From: Streptomyces ferrugineus
GTDB taxonomy: Bacteria > Actinomycetota > Actinomycetes > Streptomycetales > Streptomycetaceae
Direction of reading: 5' to 3'
NCBI RefSeq assembly: GCF_015160855.1
Contig: NZ_CP063373.1
Span: 5,580,001 to 5,644,000 of the forward strand
Length of the DNA: 64,000 nt
Below the pieces are notes generated by a model. The model had not been told where the DNA came from, made no database searches, and saw only the letters and a program-made list of their open reading frames with translations. The translations under genes were made by a program, and so were the position numbers. This document shows, one piece after another, positions 37,847-46,564 of this stretch. Positions within the stretch are counted from its first letter, which is position 1. Each line of letters starts with the position of its first letter.

Positions 37847-37942
37847 GCCGTGCGCCGCCCTCTTCCCCCACCTGTCCGGTTGATCAATCCTCACCCTATC
37901 CGTGACGCTGGGTGTACGGCACAGTCGAGGGGAGGTCCGACA

Positions 37943-38773
37943 GTGATCAGCATTCCGCTGCACACGCTCAACGACGGCACGACGATCCCCGGCATCGGTC
38001 TGGGTACCTGGCCGATGGACGACGCCCAGGCGGAACAGGCGGTGCTCGACGCCCTGGAGCTGGGCTACCGCCTCGTCGACACCGCGACGAACTACCGCAA
38101 CGAGACGGGCGTCGGCCGAGGGGTCGCGCGCAGCGCCGTTCCGCGCGAGGAGGTGGTGGTGACCACGAAGCTCCCGGGCCGGCACCACGGCTACGAGGAG
38201 ACCCTGGCCTCCTTCGAGGAGTCCCGGCGCCGCCTGGATCTCGAGTACGTCGACCTGTATCTGATCCACTGGCCGCTGCCCCGCGTCGACAAGTACGTCG
38301 ACTCCTGGCGGGCCATGATCAAGCTCCGCGAGGACGGTCTCGTCCGGTCGATCGGCGTCTCCAACTTCACGCCCGAGCACATCGAGCGGCTGGAGCGCGA
38401 GACCGGGGTCCTGCCCTCGGTCAACCAGATCGAGCTGCACCCGCTGTTCCCGCAGGAGGAGCTGCGTGCCTTCCACACCGGCAAGGGCATCGTCACCGAG
38501 AGCTGGAGCCCGCTGGGGCGCGGCAGCGACCTGCTGGACGACCCCGTCGTCAAGGGCGTCGCCGAAGCCCTCAAGGTGACCCCCGGCCAGGTCGTGCTGC
38601 GCTGGCACACGCAGCTGGGCGCGCTGCCGATCCCGAAGTCGGGGAACCGGGAGCGGCAGCGCGAGAACCTCGACGTCTTCGGCTTCACCCTGGACGCCAC
38701 CCAGATGGCCGCCGTCGCCGACCGGGCCCATCGGCGCCTCGGCGGGGACCCCGAGGTGCACGAGGAGTTCTGA
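37943..38773 (+). CDS. aldo/keto reductase
   Basis: The 276-aa protein reads GTTIPGIGLGTWPMDD and RLVDTATNYRNE (catalytic Asp and Tyr), VVVTTKLPG (Lys), YLIHWP (His), the (alpha/beta)8 barrel signature of the AKR superfamily, and late PIPKSGNRERQREN for NADPH binding. The substrate is unknown. The GTG start has GGGGAGG upstream. It is divergent from the LacI gene by 96 bp, in which TTGATCAA forms an 8-bp palindrome; the relation to the repressor is not clear. Confidence 0.88.
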   Translation: MISIPLHTLNDGTTIPGIGLGTWPMDDAQAEQAVLDALELGYRLVDTATNYRNETGVGRGVARSAVPREEVVVTTKLPGRHHGYEETLASFEESRRRLDLEYVDLYLIHWPLPRVDKYVDSWRAMIKLREDGLVRSIGVSNFTPEHIERLERETGVLPSVNQIELHPLFPQEELRAFHTGKGIVTESWSPLGRGSDLLDDPVVKGVAEALKVTPGQVVLRWHTQLGALPIPKSGNRERQRENLDVFGFTLDATQMAAVADRAHRRLGGDPEVHEEF

Positions 38774-38830
38774 GGCGGGAGTCGCGGGCGCCCTCGCGGG
38801 GTACTCGGAGCGCTCGGGAAGGAGGCGCTC

Positions 38831-39439
38831 GTGGGCGAGAAGGACCAGCTGCGCGAGTACCGCGGCAAGCGTGACTTCGGCCGGACGCGCGAGCCGGAGG
38901 GGCGTCCGGCGGCCGCCGGTGAGGAGCCGCGGTTCGTGGTGCAGATCCATGACGCAAGCACCCTGCACTTCGACTTCCGGCTCCAGGTGGACGACGTGCT
39001 GAGGTCCTGGTCGGTGCCGAAGGGACCGTCCGGAGACCCCAAGGACAAGCGGCTCGCCATGCCGACCGAGGATCATCCGCTGGAGTACGAGGACTTCGAG
39101 GGGGTGATCCCGAAGGGCGAGTACGGCGGCGGCACGGTCATCGTCTGGGACAGCGGCACCTACGAGCCGCTCAGCCATGACCGCAGGGGACGGCAGGTCG
39201 ACTTCGGGGAGTCGCTGGAGCACGGTCATGCCACGTTCCGGCTGCACGGCTCGAAGCTGCACGGCGAGTTCGCCCTCACCCGGATCCGCGGCGGGCAGGA
39301 CGACCGGGAGGCCTGGCTGCTGGTGAAGGCGGGAAAGGGCCGCGGACATGGGCACGGCACCCCCGACCCGTACCGGGCCCGCTCGGTGCGCACCGGCCGC
39401 ACCCTCGCCCAGGTCGCCGCCGACGGCGACGAGGGGTGA
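38831..39439 (+). CDS. LigD-type 3'-phosphoesterase domain protein
   Basis: The 202-aa protein matches the polymerase-ligase 3'-phosphoesterase module of bacterial NHEJ: FVVQIHDASTLHFDFRLQ, SWSVPKGPSGDP, EDHPLEYEDFEGVIPKGEYG and GGTVIVWDSGTYE. The His and Asp/Glu residues of these motifs bind the metal that removes 3' ribonucleotide phosphates. The GTG start has a perfect GGAAGGAGG site. The stop overlaps the GTG of a ligase reading frame by four bases, so the phosphoesterase and ligase were one operon. The ligase is now broken. Confidence 0.85.
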   Translation: MGEKDQLREYRGKRDFGRTREPEGRPAAAGEEPRFVVQIHDASTLHFDFRLQVDDVLRSWSVPKGPSGDPKDKRLAMPTEDHPLEYEDFEGVIPKGEYGGGTVIVWDSGTYEPLSHDRRGRQVDFGESLEHGHATFRLHGSKLHGEFALTRIRGGQDDREAWLLVKAGKGRGHGHGTPDPYRARSVRTGRTLAQVAADGDEG

Positions 39440-39596
39440 GCGTGGCGACCGGTCTGCCGGACACCCTCCCGGACGGGCAGCGGCGGCTGCTGCGCGAGGC
39501 GCGCCCCGGGGCGGAGCCGGCCGCGCGGCCGATGCCGGCCACGCTCAGCGACCGGCGGGACTTCTCCGGCGAGGAGTGGCTCTTCGAGCGGAAGTT
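39436..39596 (+). pseudogene. ATP-dependent DNA ligase, N-terminal fragment
   Basis: From GTG 39436 the frame reads VSVATGLPDTLPDGQRR and then MPATLSDRRDFSGEEWLFERK, the run-up to the ligase nucleotidyl-transfer motif (usually ERKLDGVR, whose Lys becomes adenylated). Immediately after ERK the family resemblance ends and foreign sequence begins (39597), so only about 53 residues remain. The translation carries on to 39645 with unrelated sequence. It starts four bases inside the phosphoesterase gene, as a coupled partner would. Confidence 0.75.
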
Positions 39597-39598
39597 AT

Positions 39599-39619
39599 GG
39601 ACAGGGTTTCAGCCTGTCC
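39599..39619. repeat. 7-bp inverted repeat at the left edge of the acquired segment
   Basis: GGACAGG and CCTGTCC are separated by seven bases and start two bases inside the proposed left boundary. It may be an element end or a recombinase site. Confidence 0.4.
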
Positions 39620-39822
39620 GGTGTCCAGACTCAGGTCCTGCTTGATAGGCCTGAAAACGACGGCGGCCTCACCGCGGTCGCCCTATCTCACCGGTCGCTG
39701 GTTAAGCGCCGCTTTCCGGGCTCGGGGGCGGGGCCTGGAAGGACTGGATCATTCAGGCGATCAGTCGGCGCCAGGCGTCCGGGGGGTGCTTCTATCTGTT
39801 CGGTCAAGGTCTGTGGGCTTGG

Positions 39823-40794
39823 TCAGGCCGTTTGTTCGTGCCCGGGTTGGTAGAGGGTGCGGTGCTTGAGCATGGCGTGCAGGACGTCGACACGGCGGCC
39901 GCCGACCTCGGCCAGGATGCGGGCACCGGTCCTGACCGCGACCCCGGGCATGGAGGTCAGGCCCTTCGCGAGAGGGTGGGCCTCCAGCAGTGCGGCGACC
40001 CGCATCTCCAGGATGTCCCGGCGCTTGAGGAGGACCGCGAGGGCCTCGGCCAGGCCGGAGACGATCTCCCCTGCCGAGCCGGTGCCGGGGACCCGCACAG
40101 TCTGCTCGGCCAGGGCGGTGGTGATCTGATCAGCCAGGGTGTGGGCACTGCGCATGCGCGGCGCCGCCTGGAGCATGACCTGCGCGATCTGCTCGGTGCC
40201 GGCCTGGGCCAGCTGGGCCGGGGAGCCGTAGGCCTGTAGCAGGGCCAGGACGGCCGGGTGCCGCAGGCGGGGTCCCAGGACGCGTTCAAGGGCAGGGTGG
40301 ATGGAGGTGAGCAGTCCGCGCAGCCGGTTGGAAGTGCGGGTGGCGTCCTGGGCGAGGTCGTCGTCGTGGCCCAGGACCATGGTCAGTTCGGCCCGCACGC
40401 TCTCGTCGGGATCGATGGAGTGCAGCAGGTGCGGCATGGTGCGGGCGGCATCGGCGATGACGTAGGCATCGCGGGCGTCGGTCTTGCCGGTGCCGGGGTG
40501 CAGATCGGCCAGCCGGCGCATCGACAGGCCCGGCAGATAGGCGACTTCGCATCCACAAGCGCGGGCGACGGTCACCGCCAGGGTGCCGATGGAGGCCGGC
40601 TGGTCGACCACGACCAGGACCTTCCCCTTGCGCTTGAGGCGGGCGAAGAGCTCCCGCAGCTGGGGCTCGCCGTTGGGCAGCGCCTTGTCGAAGGTCGTAC
40701 GGCCGTCGGCCAGCAGAGCCGTGCCGTGGTGGGCGGACTTGCCTATGTCCAACGCGCAGAACACATCGATCGACGTGAAGTCGTTGCTGGTCAC
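39823..40794 (-). CDS. IS110-family transposase with internal deletion
   Basis: The 323-aa frame starts at GTG 40794 (GGGGAGGGAAAG upstream). It shows the IS110 N-terminal DEDD/RuvC-like part (FCALDIGKSAHHG, VLVVVDQPASIG, LPGLSMRRLADLH, GTGKTDARDAYVIAD) and the helical linker with LLTSIHPALERVLGP, then SMPGVAVRTGARILAEVGG. After that glycine it jumps straight to the usual last residues (RRVDVLHAMLKHRTLYQP). The roughly 80 residues normally between, including the Tnp20 region with the nucleophilic Ser, are missing, so the enzyme is probably inactive. Confidence 0.8.
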   Translation of the reverse strand: MTSNDFTSIDVFCALDIGKSAHHGTALLADGRTTFDKALPNGEPQLRELFARLKRKGKVLVVVDQPASIGTLAVTVARACGCEVAYLPGLSMRRLADLHPGTGKTDARDAYVIADAARTMPHLLHSIDPDESVRAELTMVLGHDDDLAQDATRTSNRLRGLLTSIHPALERVLGPRLRHPAVLALLQAYGSPAQLAQAGTEQIAQVMLQAAPRMRSAHTLADQITTALAEQTVRVPGTGSAGEIVSGLAEALAVLLKRRDILEMRVAALLEAHPLAKGLTSMPGVAVRTGARILAEVGGRRVDVLHAMLKHRTLYQPGHEQTA

Positions 40795-41000
40795 CGGGCT
40801 TTCCCTCCCCGGAGTCACAACCGGTGGCCCGCCGGGCACCGGAGATCGGCAGCCACATTACGCAGCCCTGCCTGTCGGCGGACACGCTTCCATCAGCGAT
40901 CAACCGGTGCCGCCAGGACCGGCGACAGCACCCCCCGGATTGGACAGGGGCAACGAGTCATACCGGCTCCGGAAGCCACGAGCCCGAACCGGGCTCTACG
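40795..41000 (-). other. non-coding end of the IS110 element, possible bridge-RNA region
   Basis: IS110 elements often carry a structured bridge RNA in the non-coding end upstream of the transposase. This stretch is that end in position only; it has several short inverted repeats (for example around GGTGCC and CCGGCGACAG near 40908-40930), but I could not fold it or find target loops. Confidence 0.2.
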
Positions 41001-41245
41001 AGGAAGGTAATGGGCATCGGCCGTGGCGCCGAGGACTCCGGCGTTGGCCATCAGCAGCACGAGATCGCGGCTGGTGAAGTCCTCGCGCAGCTGCCCGCAG
41101 TCCTTGGCGCGGCCGACCTCGCGTCCAGCGTCGTCCGCACTCCGCTTTCGCCATTTCTCCCGTCCGGCGAGCAGCTGCTGGAAGGCGAGCGCGGTGGCTT
41201 CGTCAGCGGCCGCGACGTCGACGACCAGGCGGTACGGCGTGGTGG
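41000..41245 (-). pseudogene. fused fragments of a DUF6207-like gene and a TetR-like gene
   Basis: One continuous frame reads YRLVVDVAAADEATALAF then QQLLAGR, the usual opening of small Streptomyces DUF6207 proteins, and then, without the rest of that protein, KDCGQLREDFTSRDLVLLM followed by ANAGVLGATADA. The second part is a close relative of KDTGHLREDFTHQDVVILL in the intact TetR at 45011-45703. Both pieces are truncated, so this is a recombination scar rather than a gene. Confidence 0.5.
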
Positions 41246-41268
41246 TGGAGGAACTGGCGGTGGAGGTC

Positions 41269-41472
41269 ATGGCGCAGCTGCCGGACGACCGGGCGCGGCA
41301 GGAGGTGATGGCGCTCGTGGAGGTAGCGCGGATGGATCCGCGGGCCTGGCCCGATGTGCGTGATCCGGGCTCGGTTGAGGAGATCCGGGAGGCCTTCGGG
41401 CGGCGGTGCTGGATCCAGTACATGCCGCACGCCGGAGCGATCGAGGTCCGTGACATCGGGTGGGCGGGCTGA
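41269..41472 (+). CDS. small protein resembling the C-terminus of RelE/ParE-type toxins
   Basis: The ATG 41269 frame (GGTGGAGGTC just upstream) encodes 67 residues: AQLPDDRARQEVMALVEVA, DPRAWPDV, RRCWIQYMPHAG and a final EVRDIGWAG. The end resembles the last strands of RelE-like toxins and of small Streptomyces proteins of unknown role. The usual N-terminal strand may lie just upstream in frame (GTG codons near 41239-41244), so the gene may be 5' truncated by the neighbouring scar. No antitoxin gene is adjacent. Confidence 0.35.
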   Translation: MAQLPDDRARQEVMALVEVARMDPRAWPDVRDPGSVEEIREAFGRRCWIQYMPHAGAIEVRDIGWAG

Positions 41473-41566
41473 TCACTATCCGTCCCGGTCGGTCTTCAGG
41501 GGGTTCTTTGGGGGTGCCGGGCGGATCGTGCCTCCTCAACGCTCTATGGCCCGGCCGGCGCGTGGG

Positions 41567-41989
41567 TCAGCGCGCCGAGCTCAGTGGCATGACTCTGCGG
41601 TACGTCGGCACTGCGATCACCGCGACCGCGACGTGCATCAGGAGCAGCGCCCCCACACCGGTCACCTCGCCCTCGCCGAACAGGAAAAAGTCCGGCACGA
41701 AGGACAACACGACGACCGACGGGACGAGTCGGCGGAGCAGCCGTTCGGGATCGGAGGAGAACCTGCGGACGAGGGCCCACCCGACGGACCCTCCCAGCAC
41801 TCCCAGCGCGGTCAGAAAGACGTACGACGAGGGCTCCAACGGGCGGAAGTCGTCCGGTGCACCGAGCGCGTGCGCCAGTACGGCGATCAACGCGTTCACC
41901 AGCGAGGACAGCAGGAAGGCGACGAACACACCTCCCGCCACCATGATCGGACCCCGACGGGTGGGGAGCGTCTCAGAGACACGGGACAT
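41567..41989 (-). CDS. four-helix membrane protein (DUF6069-like)
   Basis: The 140-aa protein has four hydrophobic helices (IMVAGGVFVAFLLSSLVNA, SSYVFLTALGVLGGSVGWAL, LVPSVVVLSFVPDFFLF, GALLLMHVAVAVIAVPTYRR), a length and spacing typical of DUF6069 proteins found beside regulators and oxidoreductases in actinomycetes. ATG 41989 has GGAG upstream. Function unknown. It lies 31 bp after lgt on the same strand. Confidence 0.6.
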   Translation of the reverse strand: MSRVSETLPTRRGPIMVAGGVFVAFLLSSLVNALIAVLAHALGAPDDFRPLEPSSYVFLTALGVLGGSVGWALVRRFSSDPERLLRRLVPSVVVLSFVPDFFLFGEGEVTGVGALLLMHVAVAVIAVPTYRRVMPLSSAR

Positions 41990-42020
41990 GGCAACTCCAA
42001 ACGGACATGAGGGACATTGG

Positions 42021-42887
42021 TCAGTTCTTGGGGCTACTGGTGGCATCCACTTGCTGAAGGAGACGGCCGACGTCGACGCCGTCACGCCTGTCGGCCGCGC
42101 GCCGTGTCGTAGCCACGAGGTAGGCGACGGCAGCCGCGAAGACCAGCAGCGCGGTCCAGTCGTTCAGGCGCAGGCCGAGGATGTGGTGGGCCTCGTCCAC
42201 CCGCAGGTACTCGATCCAGAAGCGGCCGACGGTGTACGCGGCGGCGTACAGCGCGAACGCCCGGCCCCGGTCGAGACGGAAACGGCGGTCCGCCCACAGG
42301 ACCAGGGCGACCACGCCGAGACACCACAACCACTCGTACAGGAACGCCGGGTGATACGTGGCCAGGTTCGGGGTGGCCTCAGGCCGGTGCGCGGGGTCGA
42401 TCTCCAGGGCCCAGGGGAGAGTGGTGGCCCGCCCGTAGAGCTCCTGGTTGAACCAGTTGCCCCAGCGGCCGATGGCCTGCCCCAGCGCTATGCCGGGTGC
42501 GACGGCATCGGCGAACGCGGACAGGGCAACGCCCTTGCGGCGGCAGCCGATCCAGGCTCCGACGGCCCCACCGGCGATGGCGCCCCAGATACCGATGCCT
42601 CCGTCCCAGATGAAAAGGGCCTTGACCGGATCGCCGCTCTTGCCGAAGTACAGCTCGCCGGACGTGATCACGTGGTAGAGGCGGGCACCGACGACACCGA
42701 ATGGAACCGCCCAAAGGGCGATGTCCGCCACGACGGTCTTCTCTCCGCCGCGAGCGGCCCAGCGACGGCCGCCCAGCCACACCGCGGCGGCGATTCCGAG
42801 GATCAGCATCAGTGAGTAGCCGCGCAGTGGGAGCGGGCCCAGGTGGACCTCGCCGATGGACGGGCTGGGAATGAAGGCCAGGAGCAC
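42021..42887 (-). CDS. lgt: prolipoprotein diacylglyceryl transferase (Lgt)
   Basis: The 288-aa protein has seven helices and the Lgt signature GRWGNWFNQELYG, with WDGGIGIWGAIAGG and LYHVITSGELYFG upstream. Lgt moves diacylglycerol from phosphatidylglycerol to the lipobox Cys of prolipoproteins in the membrane. Streptomyces often carry two lgt genes, and this one sits in acquired DNA, so it is probably a spare copy. The start is GTG 42887 (GAGG eight bases upstream), giving VLLAFIPSPSIGEVHLG, the usual beginning. Confidence 0.9.
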   Translation of the reverse strand: MLLAFIPSPSIGEVHLGPLPLRGYSLMLILGIAAAVWLGGRRWAARGGEKTVVADIALWAVPFGVVGARLYHVITSGELYFGKSGDPVKALFIWDGGIGIWGAIAGGAVGAWIGCRRKGVALSAFADAVAPGIALGQAIGRWGNWFNQELYGRATTLPWALEIDPAHRPEATPNLATYHPAFLYEWLWCLGVVALVLWADRRFRLDRGRAFALYAAAYTVGRFWIEYLRVDEAHHILGLRLNDWTALLVFAAAVAYLVATTRRAADRRDGVDVGRLLQQVDATSSPKN

Positions 42888-43065
42888 TGGTGGTTCCTCA
42901 CAAGGGGCGGTGGAAGAGCAGGCCGTCGACTGCGGGGCCGATCGTCGCCGCCCGCGCCCCTCACGCACATCGACCGATCGACGCGCCCTGCATCCACCGA
43001 TCGGTGGAGCCGCCCCGCTGGTCGGCTGATTCTGCCGCTACGCGGCTGCGCCTACTCTGTAGGCC

Positions 43066-44289
43066 ATGGCACTGCAACAGGCGTGGGACCGGCAGCGGTG
43101 GAAGGCCATGGGGCAGCACGCCTTCTTCGTCACCGTGCTCGCCCTGTCCATGCCGGGTGCGCTGGCCGGGGCGGATATGACGACCGGCGCCGCGCTGTCG
43201 CGGATCGGCCCGGCAGTGGGGCTCGCCCTTTGGTATGCGTACTGGATCGCGCTGCGCGGTGGCGCCGACCGCCCGCCGCTGCCCTACCTCGTCGGGGCCC
43301 TGTCCGGGTGGGCGGTCATGGCCACGGTGGACCCCGCGTTCCTCCCGGTCGCCGTGGCGGTACTGAGCCCGTACTGGCTGAGGCGGGCCTGGTGGTCGGC
43401 CGGCGGGGTGCTGGTGCTGGGCGCCGGCTGGTCATGGCAGAGCCTGACCACGGACGGCTCCGTCGACGTACGGGCGCTCACGGGCTGCGTGCTCGCTACC
43501 GCGGTGGCGGTCACCATCACCTGCTACGTCGCCACCCTCGACCATGAGAGTCACAAGCGGCAGCGGCTCCTGGACGAACTCACCGCCACCCAGGCGGAAC
43601 GAGCGGCAGCGGAACGCCAGGCGGGTACCCTGGCCGAACGTCAGCGCCTGGCCCGCGAGGTCCACGACACGCTCACCCAGGGGTTCGCGTCCATCGCCAT
43701 GCTGCTGGACGCCGCACGCGACGACCTGCCACCCGACTCCCCTGCGGCCCGCCGCGTCGAGCAGGCCATGCGCACGGCCCGGGACAACCTCGCAGAGAGC
43801 CGCCGCCTCGTGCACGCCCTCCGCCCGGCGCCACTGGACCGCACGCACCTGGCGGACGCTGTCCGTGAACTCACCGCCCGGCTCGCGGAGGAGACCGGCA
43901 CCGAGGCCTACACGGTCGTGACCGGCCGCCCGGCCGCCCTGCCTCCCAGTACCGAGGGCGAGTTGCTGCGGGTCGTGCAGGAGGCACTGACCAACGCCCG
44001 GCGGCACGCCCGCGCGATGAGTGTCTCGGTCACGCTGTCGTACCTCGGCGACGTCCTGGCGATCGACATCCAGGACGACGGCACCGGGTTCGCACCGGCT
44101 GCCCGGCATACGGGCGTCGGCCTGACCACCATGCGGGAGCGCATCGCCGCCTTGCACGGCACGTTCACGGTGGAAAGCGCCCCGGGCGAGGGTACGACCG
44201 TCGCCGTCACGGTGCCCCTCCCGGTCGAGCCTTCCGCCTCCGTCTCCTCAGCCGTGTCGGGCACCGAGCGGATGGCCCCGGCGTCATGA
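43066..44289 (+). CDS. two-component sensor histidine kinase (HisKA_3 type)
   Basis: The 407-aa protein has four to five N-terminal membrane helices (about residues 17-160), a short coiled coil, the dimerisation and phosphoacceptor motif RLAREVHDTLTQGFASI (His200), and a HATPase domain with VVQEALTNARRHA, DIQDDGTGFAP and GVGLTTMRERI. It is a NarL-group kinase; the signal is unknown. Its stop overlaps the start of the response regulator by four bases. Confidence 0.92.
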   Translation: MALQQAWDRQRWKAMGQHAFFVTVLALSMPGALAGADMTTGAALSRIGPAVGLALWYAYWIALRGGADRPPLPYLVGALSGWAVMATVDPAFLPVAVAVLSPYWLRRAWWSAGGVLVLGAGWSWQSLTTDGSVDVRALTGCVLATAVAVTITCYVATLDHESHKRQRLLDELTATQAERAAAERQAGTLAERQRLAREVHDTLTQGFASIAMLLDAARDDLPPDSPAARRVEQAMRTARDNLAESRRLVHALRPAPLDRTHLADAVRELTARLAEETGTEAYTVVTGRPAALPPSTEGELLRVVQEALTNARRHARAMSVSVTLSYLGDVLAIDIQDDGTGFAPAARHTGVGLTTMRERIAALHGTFTVESAPGEGTTVAVTVPLPVEPSASVSSAVSGTERMAPAS

Positions 44290-44933
44290 GGACATCGGCC
44301 GGTCCCACGATCCGAGTCCTTCTCGCCGACGACCACCCCGTGGTCCGTGACGGGCTTGCCGCCATGCTCTCCACCCAGCCCGATCTCACGGTCGTCGGCG
44401 AAGCCGCCACCGGCGCCGAGGCACTGCGCCAGACCGCCTCACTCGCACCCGACGTCGTGCTGATGGACCTGCAGATGCCCGAAATGGACGGCACGACCGC
44501 GACCGCCGCCATCCGTGCCGCCCACCCCGAGGTGCGGGTACTCGTCCTGACCACCTACGACACGGACGCCGACATCACTGCCGCCGTCGACGCCGGCGCA
44601 GTCGGCTACCTGCTCAAGGACACCGGACGACACGAGCTCTGCGAGGCCGTTCGGACCGCGGCTCGGGGAGGCGCGGCACTGTCGCCCACCGTGGCCGCCA
44701 AGGTCCTCGCCCATATGCGCGGCGACCGGGGCGCCGGCTTGTCCGGCAGGGAGCTCGAAGTCCTGTCCGCCGTGGCCCGGGGGCAGAGCAACAGACAGAT
44801 CGCCCGCGCCCTGCGCCTGTCCGAGGCCACCGTCAAGACCCATCTGCTGCACATCTACACCAAGCTCGACGTCCGTGACCGGACCGCCGCTGTCACCGCC
44901 GCACTTGGCCGAGGAATCATCCGCATGGACTGA
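44286..44933 (+). CDS. NarL/LuxR-type response regulator
   Basis: The 215-aa protein has a receiver domain (VLLADDHPVVRDGL, phosphoacceptor Asp61 in LMDLQMPEMDG, LVLTTYDTDADI, GYLLKD) and a C-terminal LuxR helix-turn-helix (LSGRELEVLSAVARGQSNRQ, then RALRLSEATVKTHLLHIYTK). It is the cognate partner of the coupled kinase. The target genes are not known; no repeat site was recognised near its own promoter. Confidence 0.92.
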   Translation: MRTSAGPTIRVLLADDHPVVRDGLAAMLSTQPDLTVVGEAATGAEALRQTASLAPDVVLMDLQMPEMDGTTATAAIRAAHPEVRVLVLTTYDTDADITAAVDAGAVGYLLKDTGRHELCEAVRTAARGGAALSPTVAAKVLAHMRGDRGAGLSGRELEVLSAVARGQSNRQIARALRLSEATVKTHLLHIYTKLDVRDRTAAVTAALGRGIIRMD

Positions 44934-45010
44934 AGGCCTTGCTGGAGTGTTGCTCGGCGGTACGGCGAGAGGCCGAGGAGTTCCGTCAGTCGGTCCTCCA
45001 CCGAGTAGGA

Positions 45011-45703
45011 CTAGGCGGTGCCCGGGCCGGTTTGTGAGAGGCGGACCATGGCGCGGTAGAGGGCGGTGGGCCTCGGGGCGTCGGGCAGCGGGGGGATCGG
45101 CGCACCGGGCGCGGCGTAGGAGCGGAGCATGTGGCCGACGAGGCGGCGCCAGGCGTCGGGGGCGTCCTCGCCGGCGGCGGTGACGACTCCGGCGTTGGCG
45201 ATGAGCAGGATGACGACGTCCTGGTGGGTGAAGTCCTCGCGCAGGTGCCCGGTGTCCTTGGCACGGGTGATGAGCTCGAGCAGCCGCTCGTACGCCTCGG
45301 CGCGGCGTGCCTCCAGCGCCTTGGCGGTCGGGAAGGACATGGTCAGCACGTCGGCGAAGCCGCGGTCGGCGGCCTGCATGGCACAGACGGCCTGGAGGTA
45401 GCTGATGAAGCCGTGCCAGGGATCGGGGTCGGCCAGTGCCTCGGCGACGGCGTCGGCGTAGGCATCCATGCGATCGGCGAAGACCGCGTTGACGAGTTCC
45501 TCCCGGGTGGCGAAGCGCCGGCCGAGCGTGGCTTTGCCGACGCCTGCCTCTCGGGCGACCGAGGCCATGGAGACGCCGAGTCCTTCGGTGGCGTAGAGGC
45601 GGCGGGCAGCGGCCAGGATGCGGCAGCGGTTGCGTTCGGCGTCGGCGCGCAGTCCCGGGCCGGGCTGCTGGCCTGGCGTCTGGTCCGAAGGTGGCGAGGT
45701 CAT
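45011..45703 (-). CDS. TetR-family transcriptional regulator
   Basis: The 230-aa protein has an N-terminal TetR helix-turn-helix (RILAAARRLYATEGLGVSMA, VAREAGVGKATLGRRFATRE) and a helical C-terminal ligand-binding domain. It is divergent from the SDR gene by about 100 bp, which contains a perfect inverted repeat, so it most likely represses the SDR-DoxX pair and itself. A fragment of a related gene lies 4 kb to the left, suggesting duplication and loss. Confidence 0.9.
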   Translation of the reverse strand: MTSPPSDQTPGQQPGPGLRADAERNRCRILAAARRLYATEGLGVSMASVAREAGVGKATLGRRFATREELVNAVFADRMDAYADAVAEALADPDPWHGFISYLQAVCAMQAADRGFADVLTMSFPTAKALEARRAEAYERLLELITRAKDTGHLREDFTHQDVVILLIANAGVVTAAGEDAPDAWRRLVGHMLRSYAAPGAPIPPLPDAPRPTALYRAMVRLSQTGPGTA

Positions 45704-45764
45704 ACCCCCACTCTACCCAAGTGGAACGGTCGGCCCGTTTCTGCTGTACGGTGTGCGACAGTGA

Positions 45765-45786
45765 AAGTGGGACGCCTGGCCCACTT
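45765..45786. promoter_or_regulatory. inverted repeat, probable TetR operator
   Basis: AAGTGGG (45765-45771) and CCCACTT (45780-45786) are perfect complements across eight bases, ending 18 bp before the SDR start. A related CCCAAGTGG lies at about 45716-45724 near the TetR start. Position and symmetry suit a TetR dimer. Confidence 0.6.
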
Positions 45787-45804
45787 ACTTGAAAGGACTT
45801 CACC

Positions 45805-46479
45805 ATGCCCAGCATCGCCATCGTCGGAGCCGGCCCCGGCATGGGCCTCGCCATCGCCCGCACCTTCGGCTCGCGCGGCTACGACGTCGCTCTCATCGCC
45901 CGCAACCGCGCCAAGCTCGACGACCTCGTCGGCCGACTCACCGCCGAGGGCATCACCGCCGCCGCGTTCCCGGCGGACGTGCGCAACCACGACGCGCTGA
46001 CCCAGGCCCTCAAGGACGCCGCCACCCGCTTCGGCGGCATCGACGTCCTGGAGCACTCCCCCGCTCCCAGCATCGCCTCCGTGAACCTCACCTCCCCGTC
46101 CCAGACCAGCCCCTCCGATGTACAGGGATGGATCGACTTCCTGCTCTGCAGCGCCATCACCGCCACCCAGGCCGTCCTGCCCGCGATGCGTGAGGCCGGC
46201 GCGGGCACCCTGCTCTTCACCAACGGTGCCGGCTCGGTCGACCCCATCCCGATGCTCGGCAACGTCAACCCCGCCCAGGCGGCGCTGCGCAACTGGGCGC
46301 TCAACCTGCACAAGGAGCTGGCCGGCACCGGTATCCAGGCCGCGCACGTCGCCATCGGCGTGTGGATCGGCGCGGGCGGCCCTCCCGAAATCCCGACCGC
46401 CGAGGCCGAGGACATCGCCCCTCTCTACTGGGACCTGCACACCCAGCGCGACGAAGCCGAGCGCGTCTTCACCGGCTGA
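45805..46479 (+). CDS. SDR-fold oxidoreductase-like protein lacking the catalytic Tyr-Lys
   Basis: The 224-aa protein has an SDR Rossmann start (IAIVGAGPGMGLAIARTFG), ALIARNRAKLDDL, ADVRN and a Ser-containing strand (LLFTNGAGS). Where YxxxK should follow it reads VNPAQAALRNWALNLHKEL, so the catalytic Tyr and Lys are absent. It may bind NAD(P)H without classic reductase chemistry, or use other residues. It is expressed from the TetR-controlled divergent promoter, with DoxX next. Confidence 0.8.
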   Translation: MPSIAIVGAGPGMGLAIARTFGSRGYDVALIARNRAKLDDLVGRLTAEGITAAAFPADVRNHDALTQALKDAATRFGGIDVLEHSPAPSIASVNLTSPSQTSPSDVQGWIDFLLCSAITATQAVLPAMREAGAGTLLFTNGAGSVDPIPMLGNVNPAQAALRNWALNLHKELAGTGIQAAHVAIGVWIGAGGPPEIPTAEAEDIAPLYWDLHTQRDEAERVFTG

Positions 46480-46564
46480 CGCCTCCCAGCTCTCCCCCGC
46501 GGAAGCCTGACCCGATCACTCCTCATCCGCCGCGGCGGATCCGAAGAAGAAGGTGTCCGCTCCG

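Noticed and set aside
37878..37892. TTGATCAA palindrome upstream of the LacI gene as a second LacI operator
   Set aside because: Its sequence differs from the TAAC/GTTA sites and 8-bp palindromes are frequent by chance.
39823..40794. The IS110 element as the sole cause of the ligase break
   Set aside because: The transposase copy is 1 kb long and lies 225 bp inside; the rest of the 7.6 kb consists of unrelated genes and a separate integrase-like fragment.
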